The translations under genes and the position numbers were made by a program. The notes under the pieces were generated by a model. The model saw nothing but the letters and a program-made list of their open reading frames with translations, was not told the DNA's origin and ran no database searches. 64,000 nt of DNA. It comes from Halieaceae bacterium. GTDB taxonomy: Bacteria; Pseudomonadota; Gammaproteobacteria; Pseudomonadales; Halieaceae. The DNA lies in assembly GCA_026710905.1 (NCBI GenBank), contig JAPOQD010000029.1, forward strand, positions 1 through 64,000, read 5' to 3'. Shown piece by piece: positions 11,828-21,796 of the stretch. The number at the start of each line of letters is the position of its first letter. Position 1 is the first letter of the stretch.

Positions 11828-13285
11828 TTACGAGGCGAGGTATTTGTCCACTTCGGCAGCGCAGCGGCGGCCTTCGTCAATCCCCCACACCACCAGCGAC
11901 TGGCCCCGGCGGCAATCACCGGCGGCGAAGATACCCTCTACGCTGGTGCGGAAATCACCGTAGGCAGCCTGATAGTTGGAGCGCCCGTCAAGGGCGATTC
12001 CAGCAGCCTCGGCGGCGTATTGCTCAGGACCGAGAAACCCCATGGACAGGAGAATCAGGTCCGCCGCCCAGGTTTTTTCGGAGCCGGGCACTTCGTCCAT
12101 ACGGAACTGCCCGTCCACCTTGCTCCATTCGACCTCGACCGTCTTGATGCCGGCAAGATTGCCCTGGCCATCGTCGATAAAACACTTGCTCAGCAAGGAG
12201 TAGGTACGGGGATCGTCTCCATACAGCCTGGCAGCTTCCTCGTGACCGTAGTCCACCCGCAAGATCTTCGGCCACTGGGGCCAGGGATTGTCGACGGCGC
12301 GGCCCGCGGGTGGTTGCGGGAGCAGTTCAAAGTTCACAAGATCGGCGGCGCCGTGACGGACCGAGGTGCCGATGCAGTCGGTGCCGGTGTCGCCCCCACC
12401 GATAACGATGACTTTCTTGCCCTTGGCGGAGATGTAGTTGCCGTCCTCCAGGTTCGAATCCAGCAGGCTTTTGGTATTGGCCTGCAGGAAATCCATGGCC
12501 GGATAGATGCCCGTGAGGTGCCGGTTTTCGATCGGCAAATCACGCGGGTTGGTGGCGCCGGTGCACAACAACAGGGCGTCATTTTCCCGGCGCAGCCGGT
12601 CCATGGAGACGCCCTGCTCTCCCTCGTGCCCTACATTGGCGTTGGTGACAAAGCGAATGCCCTCAGCATGCAGGATATCGACGCGGCGCTGCACCACATC
12701 CTTGCCCAGCTTCATGTTGGGGATACCGTACATGAGCAGGCCGCCCACCCGGTCGGCGCGTTCGTAAACGGTGACGCTATGGCCGGCCTTGTTGAGTTCG
12801 GCGGCTGCCGCCAGGCCAGCCGGACCGGAGCCCACCACGGCCACTTTCTTGCCGCTGCGGGTGGCTGGGGGTATGGGGACCACCCAGCCTTCGGCAAAAC
12901 CACGGTCGGCTATGGCCTGTTCGATATTCTTGATAGTCACCGGGGTTTCGGTCGAACCCAGAACACAGGAGCCTTCACAGGGCGCCGGACACACGCGGCC
13001 GGTAAACTCCGGGAAGTTGTTGGTGTGGTGCAGGCGTTCCAGGGCCTCCTCCCAGCGATCGTTGTAGACCAGGTCATTCCACTCGGGAATCAGGTTGGAG
13101 ACCGGACAGCCGTCGTCCGATTGGCAGAAAGGAATGCCGCAGTCCATGCAACGCGCTGACTGCTGATGCAACCGAGTCTGATCGGCATCGGTGTACAACT
13201 CCCGGAAATCCAGCAGCCGCACATTCACGTCCCGGTAAGGTGCGGAATCGCGGGGAATTTCCTTGAAAGCAGTCAGGTCGCCCAT
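11828..13285 (-). CDS. gltD: Glutamate synthase [NADPH] small subunit
   Basis: The FAD subunit that passes electrons from NADPH to the large subunit. 485 residues, slightly above the usual 470-480. N-terminal cysteine clusters (CMDCGIPFC and CPAPCEGSC) bind 4Fe-4S centres; [12 protein letters not shown] binds FAD and the GGGDTGTD motif binds NADPH. I place the start at the ATG 13285 ([10 protein letters not shown]); the frame extends 21 residues upstream without family support. It lies downstream of gltB with a 150-bp gap. Confidence 0.95.
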   Translation of the reverse strand: MGDLTAFKEIPRDSAPYRDVNVRLLDFRELYTDADQTRLHQQSARCMDCGIPFCQSDDGCPVSNLIPEWNDLVYNDRWEEALERLHHTNNFPEFTGRVCPAPCEGSCVLGSTETPVTIKNIEQAIADRGFAEGWVVPIPPATRSGKKVAVVGSGPAGLAAAAELNKAGHSVTVYERADRVGGLLMYGIPNMKLGKDVVQRRVDILHAEGIRFVTNANVGHEGEQGVSMDRLRRENDALLLCTGATNPRDLPIENRHLTGIYPAMDFLQANTKSLLDSNLEDGNYISAKGKKVIVIGGGDTGTDCIGTSVRHGAADLVNFELLPQPPAGRAVDNPWPQWPKILRVDYGHEEAARLYGDDPRTYSLLSKCFIDDGQGNLAGIKTVEVEWSKVDGQFRMDEVPGSEKTWAADLILLSMGFLGPEQYAAEAAGIALDGRSNYQAAYGDFRTSVEGIFAAGDCRRGQSLVVWGIDEGRRCAAEVDKYLAS

Positions 13286-13435
13286 CGGCCTGGTTAACTC
13301 CTGAATTCCTGGGCTGCCGAACCGAACGGCCGGCCAATGCGTAAACAAGTACTCATGACCGCCTCGGTACGGCGCTGTTTTGATGATCCACTACAAGTGT
13401 CGTGTCACACGAGTAGACCCTGGCGCGGACTGCGC

Positions 13436-16400
13436 TCAGGCGACATTGGCCGCTACGGGCAGAATGGGCGGGACGCTGCGCGCAGCCCGCTCCTGCAATA
13501 CCCGCCGGTAATCCGTGGGCATGACTTTCACAAACTGCCCGAGGGCCTCGGCCCAGTTTTCCAGCACCCATGCGGCAACTGTCGAGCCGGTGTAGCTGGC
13601 GTGGTTTTCAATCATGTCCCGCAGTTCGAGAATATCCTCTTCGACGCTGACACTTTCCAGTTCCACCGTGCCCATGTTGCAGCGCTGGCGAAAGTGGTCA
13701 TCGCGATCGAGAATGTAAGCAATACCGCCACTCATACCGGCGGCAAAATTACGTCCGGTGCCGCCCAAAACCACCACGCGCCCACCGGTCATGTATTCGC
13801 AGCCGTGATCACCAATTCCCTCGATCACTGCTTTCGCGCCACTGTTGCGAACACAGAAGCGTTCGGCGGCGATACCGCGAAAATAGGCTTCGCCGCCGGT
13901 GGCGCCATACAGCACGACATTACCAACCAGAATGTTTTCCTCGGCGGCGAAGCTGCTTTGCCGGGGTGGGTAGACCACCAGCTTGCCGCCGCTGAGGCCC
14001 TTGCCCACGTAGTCATTGCAGTCGCCTTCCACTTCTATGGAAATACCCGCCGCCAGAAAGGCTCCCAAACTCTGCCCGGCAGTCCCGTTCAGCTTGATCC
14101 TGATGGTGTCATCGGGCAGACCTGCAGCACCCCAGCGGCTGACCACCTGGTGTGACAACATGGTGCCGATCACCCGGTTGATATTGACCACCGGCAGTTC
14201 CATGCGCACTCTTTCGCCGTGCTCAATGGCGGGCTGAGCGCGCCGGATAACCTCGTTGTCCAGGGCCAACTCCAGGCCGTGGGCCTGTTGCTGATACTGG
14301 TAGGTGCCCACCCCGTCGTGGGGCTTTTCGGCAATGGTGAGAATGGATCGCAGGTCAAGTCCGTTGGCCTTCCAGTGAGTTTCCGCGGCGTCGGTTTCCA
14401 GCACATCACTGCGCCCCACCATTTCGTTGATATTGCGAAAACCCAGGCTGGCCATGATTTCGCGAATTTCCTCGGCCAGCAGGAAAAAGTAATTGACCAC
14501 GTGCTCGGGGGCGCCCAGGAATTTCTTGCGCAGTTGTGGGTCCTGGGTGGCGATTCCCACCGGACAGGTATTGAGATGGCACTTGCGCATCATGATGCAA
14601 CCCAGGGCAATCAGTGGCAGCGAGGAGAAACCGTATTCCTCGGCGCCGAGCAGGGTGGCAATGACCACGTCCTTGCCTGTTTTCAACTGCCCGTCGGTTT
14701 GCAACACAACCCGCGAGCGCAAATCGTTCATCACCAGGGTCTGGTGGGTCTCGGCAATGCCGAGCTCCCAGGGCAGGCCGGCGTGCTTGATGGAGGTCAG
14801 CGGCGAAGCGCCGGTGCCTCCATCGTGACCGGCAATCACAATGTGATCAGCCTTGGCCTTGGTCACTCCGGCGGCAATCGTGCCGACGCCCATTTCCGAT
14901 ACCAGCTTTACACTGATGCGAGCGTTGCGATTGGCATTCTTCAGATCGTGGATCAGTTGGGCTATGTCCTCGATAGAATAGATGTCGTGGTGTGGCGGTG
15001 GGCTGATCAAACCGACGCCGGGGGTGGAATAGCGCAGCTTGGCGATGTATTCATCGACCTTGCCACCCGGCAATTCCCCACCTTCGCCGGGCTTGGCGCC
15101 CTGGGCGATCTTGATCTGCAGTTCATCGGCATTGGCCAAATAGTGCGCGGTGACGCCAAAGCGGCCGGATGCGACCTGCTTGATCGCGGAACGCCTGGAG
15201 TCGCCATTGGGCAGGGTCTTGAAGCGTTCGGCGTCCTCGCCACCCTCGCCGGTGTTGGATTTACCGCCGATCCTGTTCATGGCCAGGGCCAGGGATTCAT
15301 GGGCCTCCTGTGAAATCGAGCCAAAGCTCATGGCGCCGGTGCAGAAACGCCTGACGATGCAGCGCGCATCTTCCACTTCCTCAATGTCGATGGGGCCGCC
15401 ATTGGCTCCCTCCTTGAAAGCCATCAGGCCGCGCAAGGTCGAACCGCGAGTGGCTTCCAGGTCGGAAGCGGCGACAAAGTCGGCATAGGCCTCGCGGCTG
15501 TTGCCGCGGGCTGCCTCCTGCAATGCAGAAATGGTCCGCGGGTTCCACATATGGCGTTCGCCGCCATCGCGCCAATGTACTTCGCCCGGGTTTTCCAATA
15601 CCCGGATGGGTGTGGTATTGACGCTGGGAAAGGCCATTTCGTGGCGGCGCAGGGACTCCTCCGCCAACACGGCAAAACCAACTCCGCTGACCCGGCTGGG
15701 GGTGCCCTTGAAACAGCCTTCAATGACCTCGTCGGCAATACCCACCGCCTCGAAGATCTGTGCGCCCTTGTAGGATTGCAGCGTGGAAATACCCATTTTG
15801 GCCATGACTTTCAACATGCCCTTGGCCACACCCTTGCGATAAGCTGCGACAATCTTTTCATCACTGTCGAAGCGATCACCGGGCAACAGCCCGTCGCGCC
15901 GGGCTTGCCACAGGGATTCATAGGCCAGGTAGGGGTTGATGGCATCAACACCGTAACCCAGCAACATGCAGTGATGGTGAACCTCGCGGGCTTCACCGGT
16001 TTCCAGCACAATGCCCATGCGAGGGCGCCCGGGGGGTTTGACCAGGTGCTGGTGTACCGCGCCGGCGGCCAGCAGGGCGCTCACCGGCACCCGTTCTGCA
16101 CTGGTGGCGCGGTCGGATAACACCAGCAGACTGTAGCCATCGGCTATCGCCTGACTGGCCTGTTCACAGAACTGCTGCAACGCTGCCGGCAGGCCGGCTT
16201 CCCGCTCTGATTCATCGTAGGTGATGTCTATCACCTTGCTGCGCCAGCCCCGATGATCCACATGGCGCAGCGCCGCGAGTTCCGAATTGCTCAGAATGGG
16301 ATGCGGAATACGCAACCGATGGGCGTGTTCCTCTCCGGGCTCCAGCAAGTTTCCCTCCGGTCCGATGTAGCACTCCAGGGACATCACCACTTCTTCGCGG

Positions 16401-18004
16401 ATGGAGTCTATCGCCGGGTTGGTGACCTGGGCGAACATCTGCTTGAAATAGTCATAAATCATTCGCGGCATGTCGGAAAGACAGGCCAGGGCGCTGTCAT
16501 TCCCCATGGAGCTGACCGGGTCGCGCAGTTCCTGTACCAGCGGCAGCAGCATGAACTGCATGGTTTCACTGGTAAAACCGAACACCCTCATGCGCTCGGT
16601 CAGGTTCTCCGGCGTGAAGCCCCGAGGCTCCATGGCGGGCAACTCGGCCAAGTCAATGCGCTGCCTTTCGAGCCATTCCCCAAAGGGCTTTGACTGCGAC
16701 CACTCCTCTTTCAGTTCGGCGTCGGTAACCAGCCGGCCCTGCTCGAAATCCAGCAGGAACATCTTGCCCGGCTGCAGGCGGCCCTTGTATTTGACGTTGG
16801 CGGGGTCCACTTCCACCACACCCACTTCGGAAGCCATGATGACTCTGTCGTCATGGGTAATGTAATAGCGGCTGGGGCGCAGGCCATTGCGGTCAAGCAC
16901 CGCGCCGATGTAATGGCCATCGGTAAAGGCGATGGAGGCCGGGCCATCCCAGGGTTCCAGCATGGTGGAGTTGTATTCGTAGAAATCCCGCTTGGCCCGG
17001 GGCATGTTGTCGTCGTTCTGCCATGCCTCTGGAATCATCAGCATGATGGCCTCTTGCAGGGTGCGGCCATTCATGAGCATGAATTCGAGCACATTATCGA
17101 AGCTGCCGGAGTCGGAACAGTCTGGCTCCACAACCGGAAACAGCTTCTCCAACTCATCGCCGAACAACCTGCTCTGCACCACCCCCTGGCGGGCGCGCAT
17201 GGAATTGATATTGCCCTGGCGGGTATTGATTTCCCCATTGTGGCTCATGAAACGGTTGGGCTGGGCCCGGTCCCAGGAGGGGAAGGTGTTGGTGCTGAAA
17301 CGGGAGTGCACCATGGCCAGATGGGTCTCGTAGTCCGGATCCTGCAGGTCGGGATAGAACGGCATGAGTTGGTCTGGAGTGAGCATGCCCTTGTATACCA
17401 GCACCTTGGAAGACAGGCTGCAGATATAAAAGCTCTTGGCCTCGGCCAAACCCTGGTCCTGGCGCAACTCACGGGTGCTCAGTTTGCGAATGATATATAA
17501 CTGACGCTCAAAATCGTCGCCGCTGAAACCAGCGGCGGCCGCCACAAACAACTGTTTGATCACCGGCATGGAGGCGAGGGCGGTCGGTCCCACGTCGGCT
17601 TTTTCCGGCTCTACCTCCAGGTCTCGCCAGCCGATGCAGTGCTGCCCCTGCATGGCGATAAACTCTTCCACCTTGGTCTGGCAATGAGCGCGCTCCCCTG
17701 CGTCCTGGGGCAGGAACACATTGCCAACAGCGTAATGGCCGGGTCGCGGGAGGTCGACGCCAAAGACTTGTGTTGCCGCCTTCCGCAGAAACTTGTTCGG
17801 AATGGCCGTCAGGATTCCGCAGCCGTCACCGGTATTTTCTTCACAGCCACAGGCGCCCCGATGGTTCATGCGGCGCAGGGCGTGGTCCGCATCCAGCACG
17901 ATGGCGCGGCTGGGGCGGCCCTTCATGTCCGCCACGAAGCCGACGCCGCAACTGTCCTTCTCGTAGGCAGGATCGTACAGCCCGCCAGGCCCTGGACGGG
18001 ACAT
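13436..18004 (-). CDS. gltB: Glutamate synthase [NADPH] large subunit
   Basis: Makes two glutamates from glutamine and 2-oxoglutarate. 1522 residues from the ATG at 18004. The N-terminal class II amidotransferase nucleophile would be Cys19 in DSCGVGF after removal of a short propeptide. The FMN-binding central domains and the 3Fe-4S cysteines (CIMMRKCHLNTC) are visible, and a GXGXG beta-helix domain ends the protein. A TTG at 18082 in frame would add 26 residues, but a -10-like box lies in its leader, so I prefer 18004. Confidence 0.95.
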   Translation of the reverse strand: MSRPGPGGLYDPAYEKDSCGVGFVADMKGRPSRAIVLDADHALRRMNHRGACGCEENTGDGCGILTAIPNKFLRKAATQVFGVDLPRPGHYAVGNVFLPQDAGERAHCQTKVEEFIAMQGQHCIGWRDLEVEPEKADVGPTALASMPVIKQLFVAAAAGFSGDDFERQLYIIRKLSTRELRQDQGLAEAKSFYICSLSSKVLVYKGMLTPDQLMPFYPDLQDPDYETHLAMVHSRFSTNTFPSWDRAQPNRFMSHNGEINTRQGNINSMRARQGVVQSRLFGDELEKLFPVVEPDCSDSGSFDNVLEFMLMNGRTLQEAIMLMIPEAWQNDDNMPRAKRDFYEYNSTMLEPWDGPASIAFTDGHYIGAVLDRNGLRPSRYYITHDDRVIMASEVGVVEVDPANVKYKGRLQPGKMFLLDFEQGRLVTDAELKEEWSQSKPFGEWLERQRIDLAELPAMEPRGFTPENLTERMRVFGFTSETMQFMLLPLVQELRDPVSSMGNDSALACLSDMPRMIYDYFKQMFAQVTNPAIDSIREEVVMSLECYIGPEGNLLEPGEEHAHRLRIPHPILSNSELAALRHVDHRGWRSKVIDITYDESEREAGLPAALQQFCEQASQAIADGYSLLVLSDRATSAERVPVSALLAAGAVHQHLVKPPGRPRMGIVLETGEAREVHHHCMLLGYGVDAINPYLAYESLWQARRDGLLPGDRFDSDEKIVAAYRKGVAKGMLKVMAKMGISTLQSYKGAQIFEAVGIADEVIEGCFKGTPSRVSGVGFAVLAEESLRRHEMAFPSVNTTPIRVLENPGEVHWRDGGERHMWNPRTISALQEAARGNSREAYADFVAASDLEATRGSTLRGLMAFKEGANGGPIDIEEVEDARCIVRRFCTGAMSFGSISQEAHESLALAMNRIGGKSNTGEGGEDAERFKTLPNGDSRRSAIKQVASGRFGVTAHYLANADELQIKIAQGAKPGEGGELPGGKVDEYIAKLRYSTPGVGLISPPPHHDIYSIEDIAQLIHDLKNANRNARISVKLVSEMGVGTIAAGVTKAKADHIVIAGHDGGTGASPLTSIKHAGLPWELGIAETHQTLVMNDLRSRVVLQTDGQLKTGKDVVIATLLGAEEYGFSSLPLIALGCIMMRKCHLNTCPVGIATQDPQLRKKFLGAPEHVVNYFFLLAEEIREIMASLGFRNINEMVGRSDVLETDAAETHWKANGLDLRSILTIAEKPHDGVGTYQYQQQAHGLELALDNEVIRRAQPAIEHGERVRMELPVVNINRVIGTMLSHQVVSRWGAAGLPDDTIRIKLNGTAGQSLGAFLAAGISIEVEGDCNDYVGKGLSGGKLVVYPPRQSSFAAEENILVGNVVLYGATGGEAYFRGIAAERFCVRNSGAKAVIEGIGDHGCEYMTGGRVVVLGGTGRNFAAGMSGGIAYILDRDDHFRQRCNMGTVELESVSVEEDILELRDMIENHASYTGSTVAAWVLENWAEALGQFVKVMPTDYRRVLQERAARSVPPILPVAANVA

Positions 18005-18071
18005 GGGGGGCGTTGCATGGCTCACGGTTGACTGCACGGCAGTGACTTGTGTCCGAGAAAAAGGGGAAGCA

Positions 18072-18077
18072 ATTCTA
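18072..18077 (-). promoter_or_regulatory. Candidate -10 box for gltB
   Basis: TAGAAT on the minus strand, 68 bp before the preferred gltB ATG. If real, transcription starts near 18065, inside the extended reading frame, which supports the shorter gltB start. The -35 region is poor. Confidence 0.3.
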
Positions 18078-18170
18078 AACAAATCGCCCCCGCTATGCTA
18101 CCGGCGGGTAGTTTTGCTTCAGCCGGCGCCACTCACTGATGATGACCGGTTCGCCGGCCCGGAACCACCT

Positions 18171-18479
18171 TCAGATGTTGATGAAAACGATGCCGCCTTC
18201 GACCTTGACGGGAAAGGTGGCGAGATCAATGCGTACCGGCGCACGCAGCGCCTTGCCTGTGGCAATGTCGAAACGACCCTGGTGCAGCGGGCATTCGATA
18301 ACTGCGCCGATAACGACTCCGTCCTCAAGATCAGCCTGCTGGTGGGTGCAGTATGCAGCGGTGGCGAAGAATCCCTTTTTTGTGTGGTAGATTGCAAACG
18401 ACCTGCTATCGTGATCCCAGCGAATGACATCCTCTTCGTCGATGCAGTCAGTCGCGCAGACTTCTATCCACTCGCTCAC
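18171..18479 (-). CDS. Rieske [2Fe-2S] ferredoxin (MocE-like)
   Basis: A 102-residue soluble Rieske protein with cluster ligands Cys44 and His46 (CTHQ) and Cys63 and His66 (CPLHQG). Start is GTG at 18479, with AGAGGG upstream. Proteins of this size carry electrons to non-haem iron oxygenases. It is the last gene of a four-gene operon, 15 bp after the M24 gene; the three-His-box desaturase-like protein in the operon is the obvious possible acceptor (inference). No dedicated reductase lies in the operon; a ferredoxin reductase gene occurs 16 kb away. Confidence 0.88.
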   Translation of the reverse strand: MSEWIEVCATDCIDEEDVIRWDHDSRSFAIYHTKKGFFATAAYCTHQQADLEDGVVIGAVIECPLHQGRFDIATGKALRAPVRIDLATFPVKVEGGIVFINI

Positions 18480-18494
18480 GGCAGGCCCTCTCGG

Positions 18495-19811
18495 TCAGGT
18501 TTCGCGGGAAAGAAGCGTGTCTTCGAACGGATAGCGCGACAGAGTAATCGGACCCGAATCGGTGATGAGTACCTGATCCTCCAGTTTGACGCCCTCGACG
18601 CCACCGACCTCACCGACATAGCTCTCAGTGCAGATCACCATACCGGCTTCGAACTCGCCGTCATAGTGATCTTCATGATCCGCCGAATGGAGGATGACCG
18701 GCCACTCGTCAGCCATGCCCACACCGTGGGCCGCACAGGGATAGGGCTGGTCGCCGAAGCCGAGCTCCTGAACATGGCGGCCGGCAATGAACTCGCGGAA
18801 CGAAGTTCCGGCCTTCAGCAACTGCGTGTTGTGCATCACCTCGTTCCAGGCGAGTGTGTAGAGCTTCTTCTGCTTGTCGCTCGGCCGCCCCGGCCCGCAG
18901 TGGAAGGCCCGGCTGACATCTGCCCCATAACTGAACGGTCCGACCATGCCGCAGTCGAATACCACCAGATCTCCTGCCCGAATCGTCCGGCTCGAGGCTT
19001 CCTGCTGCCAGGGATTCGTCCGCTCCCCGGATGCAAGCAGGCGGTAGTCGAGCCACTCGCCGCCATGCTCGATGAGAGCCTGCCAGATCAATGCCCACAG
19101 CGCCTGCTCGGTGATGCCGTTGCGTAACGCAGTGCGCATGCGAGTCATGCCGTCTTCGGCCACCGCGAGAGCGAGGTTCATGGCCAGTATTTCCTCAGGG
19201 CACTTGATCTTGCGGGCATGAGCGAGCACCGGGGCTGCATCGACGAGGGTGAAGCCCCGCTCAGTCAGCGCCTGCTCGGCGTGAATGCCGCTACGATCGA
19301 CGCCGACTCTGGCGCCGGCCCCGCAGTGCTTCTCAAGCAGATCGCTCATTTGCACGGCCCATTCGCGCGTCTTCTCCTGGTGCCGTTCGCCGGAAAACAT
19401 GTGTGACAGTGGCACGAGGTCGTCGCGGACCTCGTCAATGGTCTCGAGCTGCCGGGCGGTCTCGCGTCCCGGCTGAGTGTCGAAGTAGATCACCGGGCCA
19501 TCGGCGGGCATGAAGAGGTAACCCGCCTGGATGTGCATCTGAAACAGCGTGCAGTTGCGTACGCCTACAGCGTAGCGGATCGACAGTGGCTCGACCAGGA
19601 CGACGGCGTCGAGGCCGTAGGCGGCGATCTGTTCGCGCAGGCGGTTGCGCCGCCAAGCGCGCATGCGTGGTACGTCGATCAAGCTCTCGGTATCAGTCGC
19701 CTGGGCGGGCGGCGTGATCCAGGCGGCCTGCTCCAGCGTCAGAGACTGGGGCTTGGCGGCGAAGGGCCTCGCATAGTCGGCTGCGTCGTTCACTGGTGCA
19801 GCGGCTGCCAC
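18495..19811 (-). CDS. M24-family metalloenzyme resembling DMSP lyase DddP
   Basis: 438 residues, GTG start, pita-bread M24 fold. All five canonical metal ligands are present: Asp286, Asp298, His362, Glu396, Glu411. Resemblance to DddP goes beyond the fold: RLLASGERTNPW, HGVGMADEWP and KLEDQVLIT match motifs I recall from Ruegeria DddP, including the Asp (here 368) proposed as its catalytic base. The additional Asp two residues after the first ligand in DddP is Gly288 here. It could be a DMSP lyase, a lyase for a related sulfonium or betaine compound, or an Xaa-Pro peptidase. It lies in an operon with a class II aldolase, desaturase and Rieske ferredoxin under a LysR gene. Confidence 0.75.
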   Translation of the reverse strand: MAAAAPVNDAADYARPFAAKPQSLTLEQAAWITPPAQATDTESLIDVPRMRAWRRNRLREQIAAYGLDAVVLVEPLSIRYAVGVRNCTLFQMHIQAGYLFMPADGPVIYFDTQPGRETARQLETIDEVRDDLVPLSHMFSGERHQEKTREWAVQMSDLLEKHCGAGARVGVDRSGIHAEQALTERGFTLVDAAPVLAHARKIKCPEEILAMNLALAVAEDGMTRMRTALRNGITEQALWALIWQALIEHGGEWLDYRLLASGERTNPWQQEASSRTIRAGDLVVFDCGMVGPFSYGADVSRAFHCGPGRPSDKQKKLYTLAWNEVMHNTQLLKAGTSFREFIAGRHVQELGFGDQPYPCAAHGVGMADEWPVILHSADHEDHYDGEFEAGMVICTESYVGEVGGVEGVKLEDQVLITDSGPITLSRYPFEDTLLSRET

Positions 19812-19870
19812 GCATCCATCGCTTCGCGAAGCTTCTCGTGCTCAGCCGCCGTAGGTGTAGATCCGGCGCA

Positions 19871-20917
19871 TCACATGGTCCGGTGTGCCATATGCCGCTT
19901 GACGCCGCCGACGGTGGCCATGTGTGGCGCCTGGCGGATGGATACCGCCCTGGCCGCAAGACCCAGGGTCCGCCGCACGACCAGGGTGAACACCTCCCAG
20001 TTGGTTTGGACGAACCCGGGGTCGGGAGCTGGAACCTGTGAGGCGACGGCCTCGCGAAGCGCCGGCAGTGCGAAGAACGGCACCTGCGGGTAGAGATGGT
20101 GCTCCACATGGTTGTTCATGTGCATGTAGAGGAATCGGCCCAGCCTCCCGTTCCTGAACGAACGCGTGCTCTGCAAAATGGACGGAGCGTTCTCCGCCAT
20201 CTCGACATGCTGGATCAGCGTGAACAGGAGCATGACCGGCGCCCCCAGAAGACGCGGCAGAACCAGGAACCATGCCAGCCAGTGTACCCCGAGCGCGATC
20301 GCCAAGCCGATTGAGGCGTAGACAGCCAGAAAGATCCAAACATTGCGCGACATCTTCCGGAGTTCGTCGTCTGGAGCGACCATCCTCATCATGTCGGAGT
20401 GGCGTCCGCTCGCCAGACGCAGCATGACGCTCGCATGAAAGCGCATCAGAGCGAACCCGGAGACTTCCGCCAGCCACCCGCCCAGCGCCATCGGCGTGTC
20501 GAACGGCATCTGACTGTCCTTGCCGACATGCCAGGTAAAGGTATGGTGGTTGGTGTGGGTATAGCGCCGGTGCAGCGGCTCCTCCATGTAGAGTAACGAG
20601 CCGATCCAGAGCACCGTTTCATTCAGCCAATGACTGCGGAAGGCCGTGCCGTGCGCCGTCTCGTGGCTAATGGCATAGGCCGGAACGCTCAGCAGCACAC
20701 CATGCACGAACATTGCCGGCCACAGCCACCAACTGCCAAGAGACAGCCATACGAAGGAGCCCGTTACGAGCAGTCCGGCGCCCCACCGGGCCAGATAGAC
20801 AAGGCCCGGGCGGTCGCTTCGCCTCGCGAGCGTCTTCAGCGTCTTCCTGTCGAGCGTCACGCCACTCGAGGCGGCGTTGGTCGGCGTAAGATCGGATGTA
20901 GCATCCTCAGCTCGCAT
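19871..20917 (-). CDS. Fatty acid desaturase-family membrane di-iron enzyme
   Basis: 348 residues with three histidine boxes of the membrane di-iron desaturase/hydroxylase superfamily: HETAH, HTNHH (in RRYTHTNHH) and HVEHH (in NNHVEHHLYP). At least four hydrophobic segments are visible. The ATG at 20917 overlaps the aldolase end by 11 bp and has GAGGAAGG 8 bp upstream, so the longer frame is rejected. Such enzymes desaturate or hydroxylate alkyl chains using reduced ferredoxin; the Rieske protein of the same operon may be the donor. The substrate is unknown and need not be a fatty acid. Confidence 0.87.
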   Translation of the reverse strand: MRAEDATSDLTPTNAASSGVTLDRKTLKTLARRSDRPGLVYLARWGAGLLVTGSFVWLSLGSWWLWPAMFVHGVLLSVPAYAISHETAHGTAFRSHWLNETVLWIGSLLYMEEPLHRRYTHTNHHTFTWHVGKDSQMPFDTPMALGGWLAEVSGFALMRFHASVMLRLASGRHSDMMRMVAPDDELRKMSRNVWIFLAVYASIGLAIALGVHWLAWFLVLPRLLGAPVMLLFTLIQHVEMAENAPSILQSTRSFRNGRLGRFLYMHMNNHVEHHLYPQVPFFALPALREAVASQVPAPDPGFVQTNWEVFTLVVRRTLGLAARAVSIRQAPHMATVGGVKRHMAHRTM

Positions 20918-21671
20918 AATTCGAGCCTTCCTCATCAAGGAGGGACTTGATCTCCGCGATATGGCTTTCGGCCTGGCCCGGATACCGTTCCAGGTCGCGG
21001 GCAACCTTCTCGGCAATTTCGGCGGACATGCGCCGGAGCGGCTTGCCGGTCTGCAACGCACGAATATAGGTCTGCGCAGCGCGTTCGAAGTAATAAAGAC
21101 GGTTGAAGGTGTCGGCCACACTGTCGCCGATCGCGAGGACCCCGTGGTTGCCCATGACCATGATCCTGATCCTGGGATCGGTCAGCATGGCTGCGCAGCG
21201 TTCGCCTTCCGCCTCGAAGGCGAGGCCGGCAAGCGCCGTATCGACGATCATCCGGTTGAAGAACGTGGCGGTATTCAGATCGATCGGCGGCAGGATGCTG
21301 TCTTCGAGGCTCGCCAGCACAGTTGCGAAGGGGGGATGGAGGTGCATGACACAGCGCGCGTGCCGGCAGCGTCGATGGAGCGAACCGTGCAACCCCCAGG
21401 CTGTTGCATCCGGCGCTCCGGGCCGACTCAACGTCTCCTTGTCGTGGGCATCCAACTCGAGTAAGTCCGACGCTCGAATCCTGGCGAAATGCATCTGGTT
21501 CGGGTTGATCAGGAAGCGGGTTCCCTCCGGGTTCACCGCCAAGCTGAAATGATTGGCAACCGCCTCGTGCATGCCGAGGCGCGCCGTCCAGCGCAGAACG
21601 GCGGCCAGGTCGACACGGGCTTCCCAGTGAGCAAGCTCCGGCCGTTCCACAAACTGAGATCGGACAGACAT
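20907..21671 (-). CDS. Class II aldolase/adducin family protein
   Basis: 254 residues. Zinc ligands typical of L-fuculose-phosphate-type aldolases are seen: the HxH pair in MHLHPPF and the later His in NHGVLAIG. The group includes aldolases, epimerases, decarboxylases and proteins of unknown activity. ATG at 21671, first gene of the minus-strand operon that includes desaturase, M24 enzyme and Rieske ferredoxin, 125 bp from the divergent LysR gene. Family membership is firm; the reaction is not. Confidence 0.88.
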   Translation of the reverse strand: MSVRSQFVERPELAHWEARVDLAAVLRWTARLGMHEAVANHFSLAVNPEGTRFLINPNQMHFARIRASDLLELDAHDKETLSRPGAPDATAWGLHGSLHRRCRHARCVMHLHPPFATVLASLEDSILPPIDLNTATFFNRMIVDTALAGLAFEAEGERCAAMLTDPRIRIMVMGNHGVLAIGDSVADTFNRLYYFERAAQTYIRALQTGKPLRRMSAEIAEKVARDLERYPGQAESHIAEIKSLLDEEGSNYAS

Positions 21672-21740
21672 TGCAATCAACCAGCAGTGGGGGCGTACGG
21701 GTATGCTGCCTACCCGGCCTGGAATTGACAAGCGATAGAT

Positions 21741-21759
21741 CTTAAGGCATAGCATTAAG
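21741..21759. promoter_or_regulatory. Imperfect palindrome, candidate LysR operator
   Basis: CTTAAGGCATAGCATTAAG is a 19-bp dyad with perfect CTTAA/TTAAG arms, sited in the 125-bp divergent gap, 38 bp before the LysR start and 70 bp from the aldolase start. Position and symmetry fit a LysR-type recognition site; the T-N11-A core is not strict. Confidence 0.5.
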
Positions 21760-21796
21760 AATAGTAATGCATTCGTTGCGCATGGAGTTTTCCCCC

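Noticed and set aside
13285..13348. Longer gltD N-terminus starting at 13348
   Set aside because: The 21 additional residues match nothing in the family and the ATG at 13285 gives the normal start.
12020..15313. Long plus-strand frames opposite gltD and gltB
   Set aside because: They are antisense shadows of secure genes in GC-rich DNA; no protein family is recognised.
18004..18082. gltB start at TTG 18082
   Set aside because: Adds 26 residues before the propeptide, uses a weak start codon and would have the best -10 box inside its leader; kept as an alternative only.
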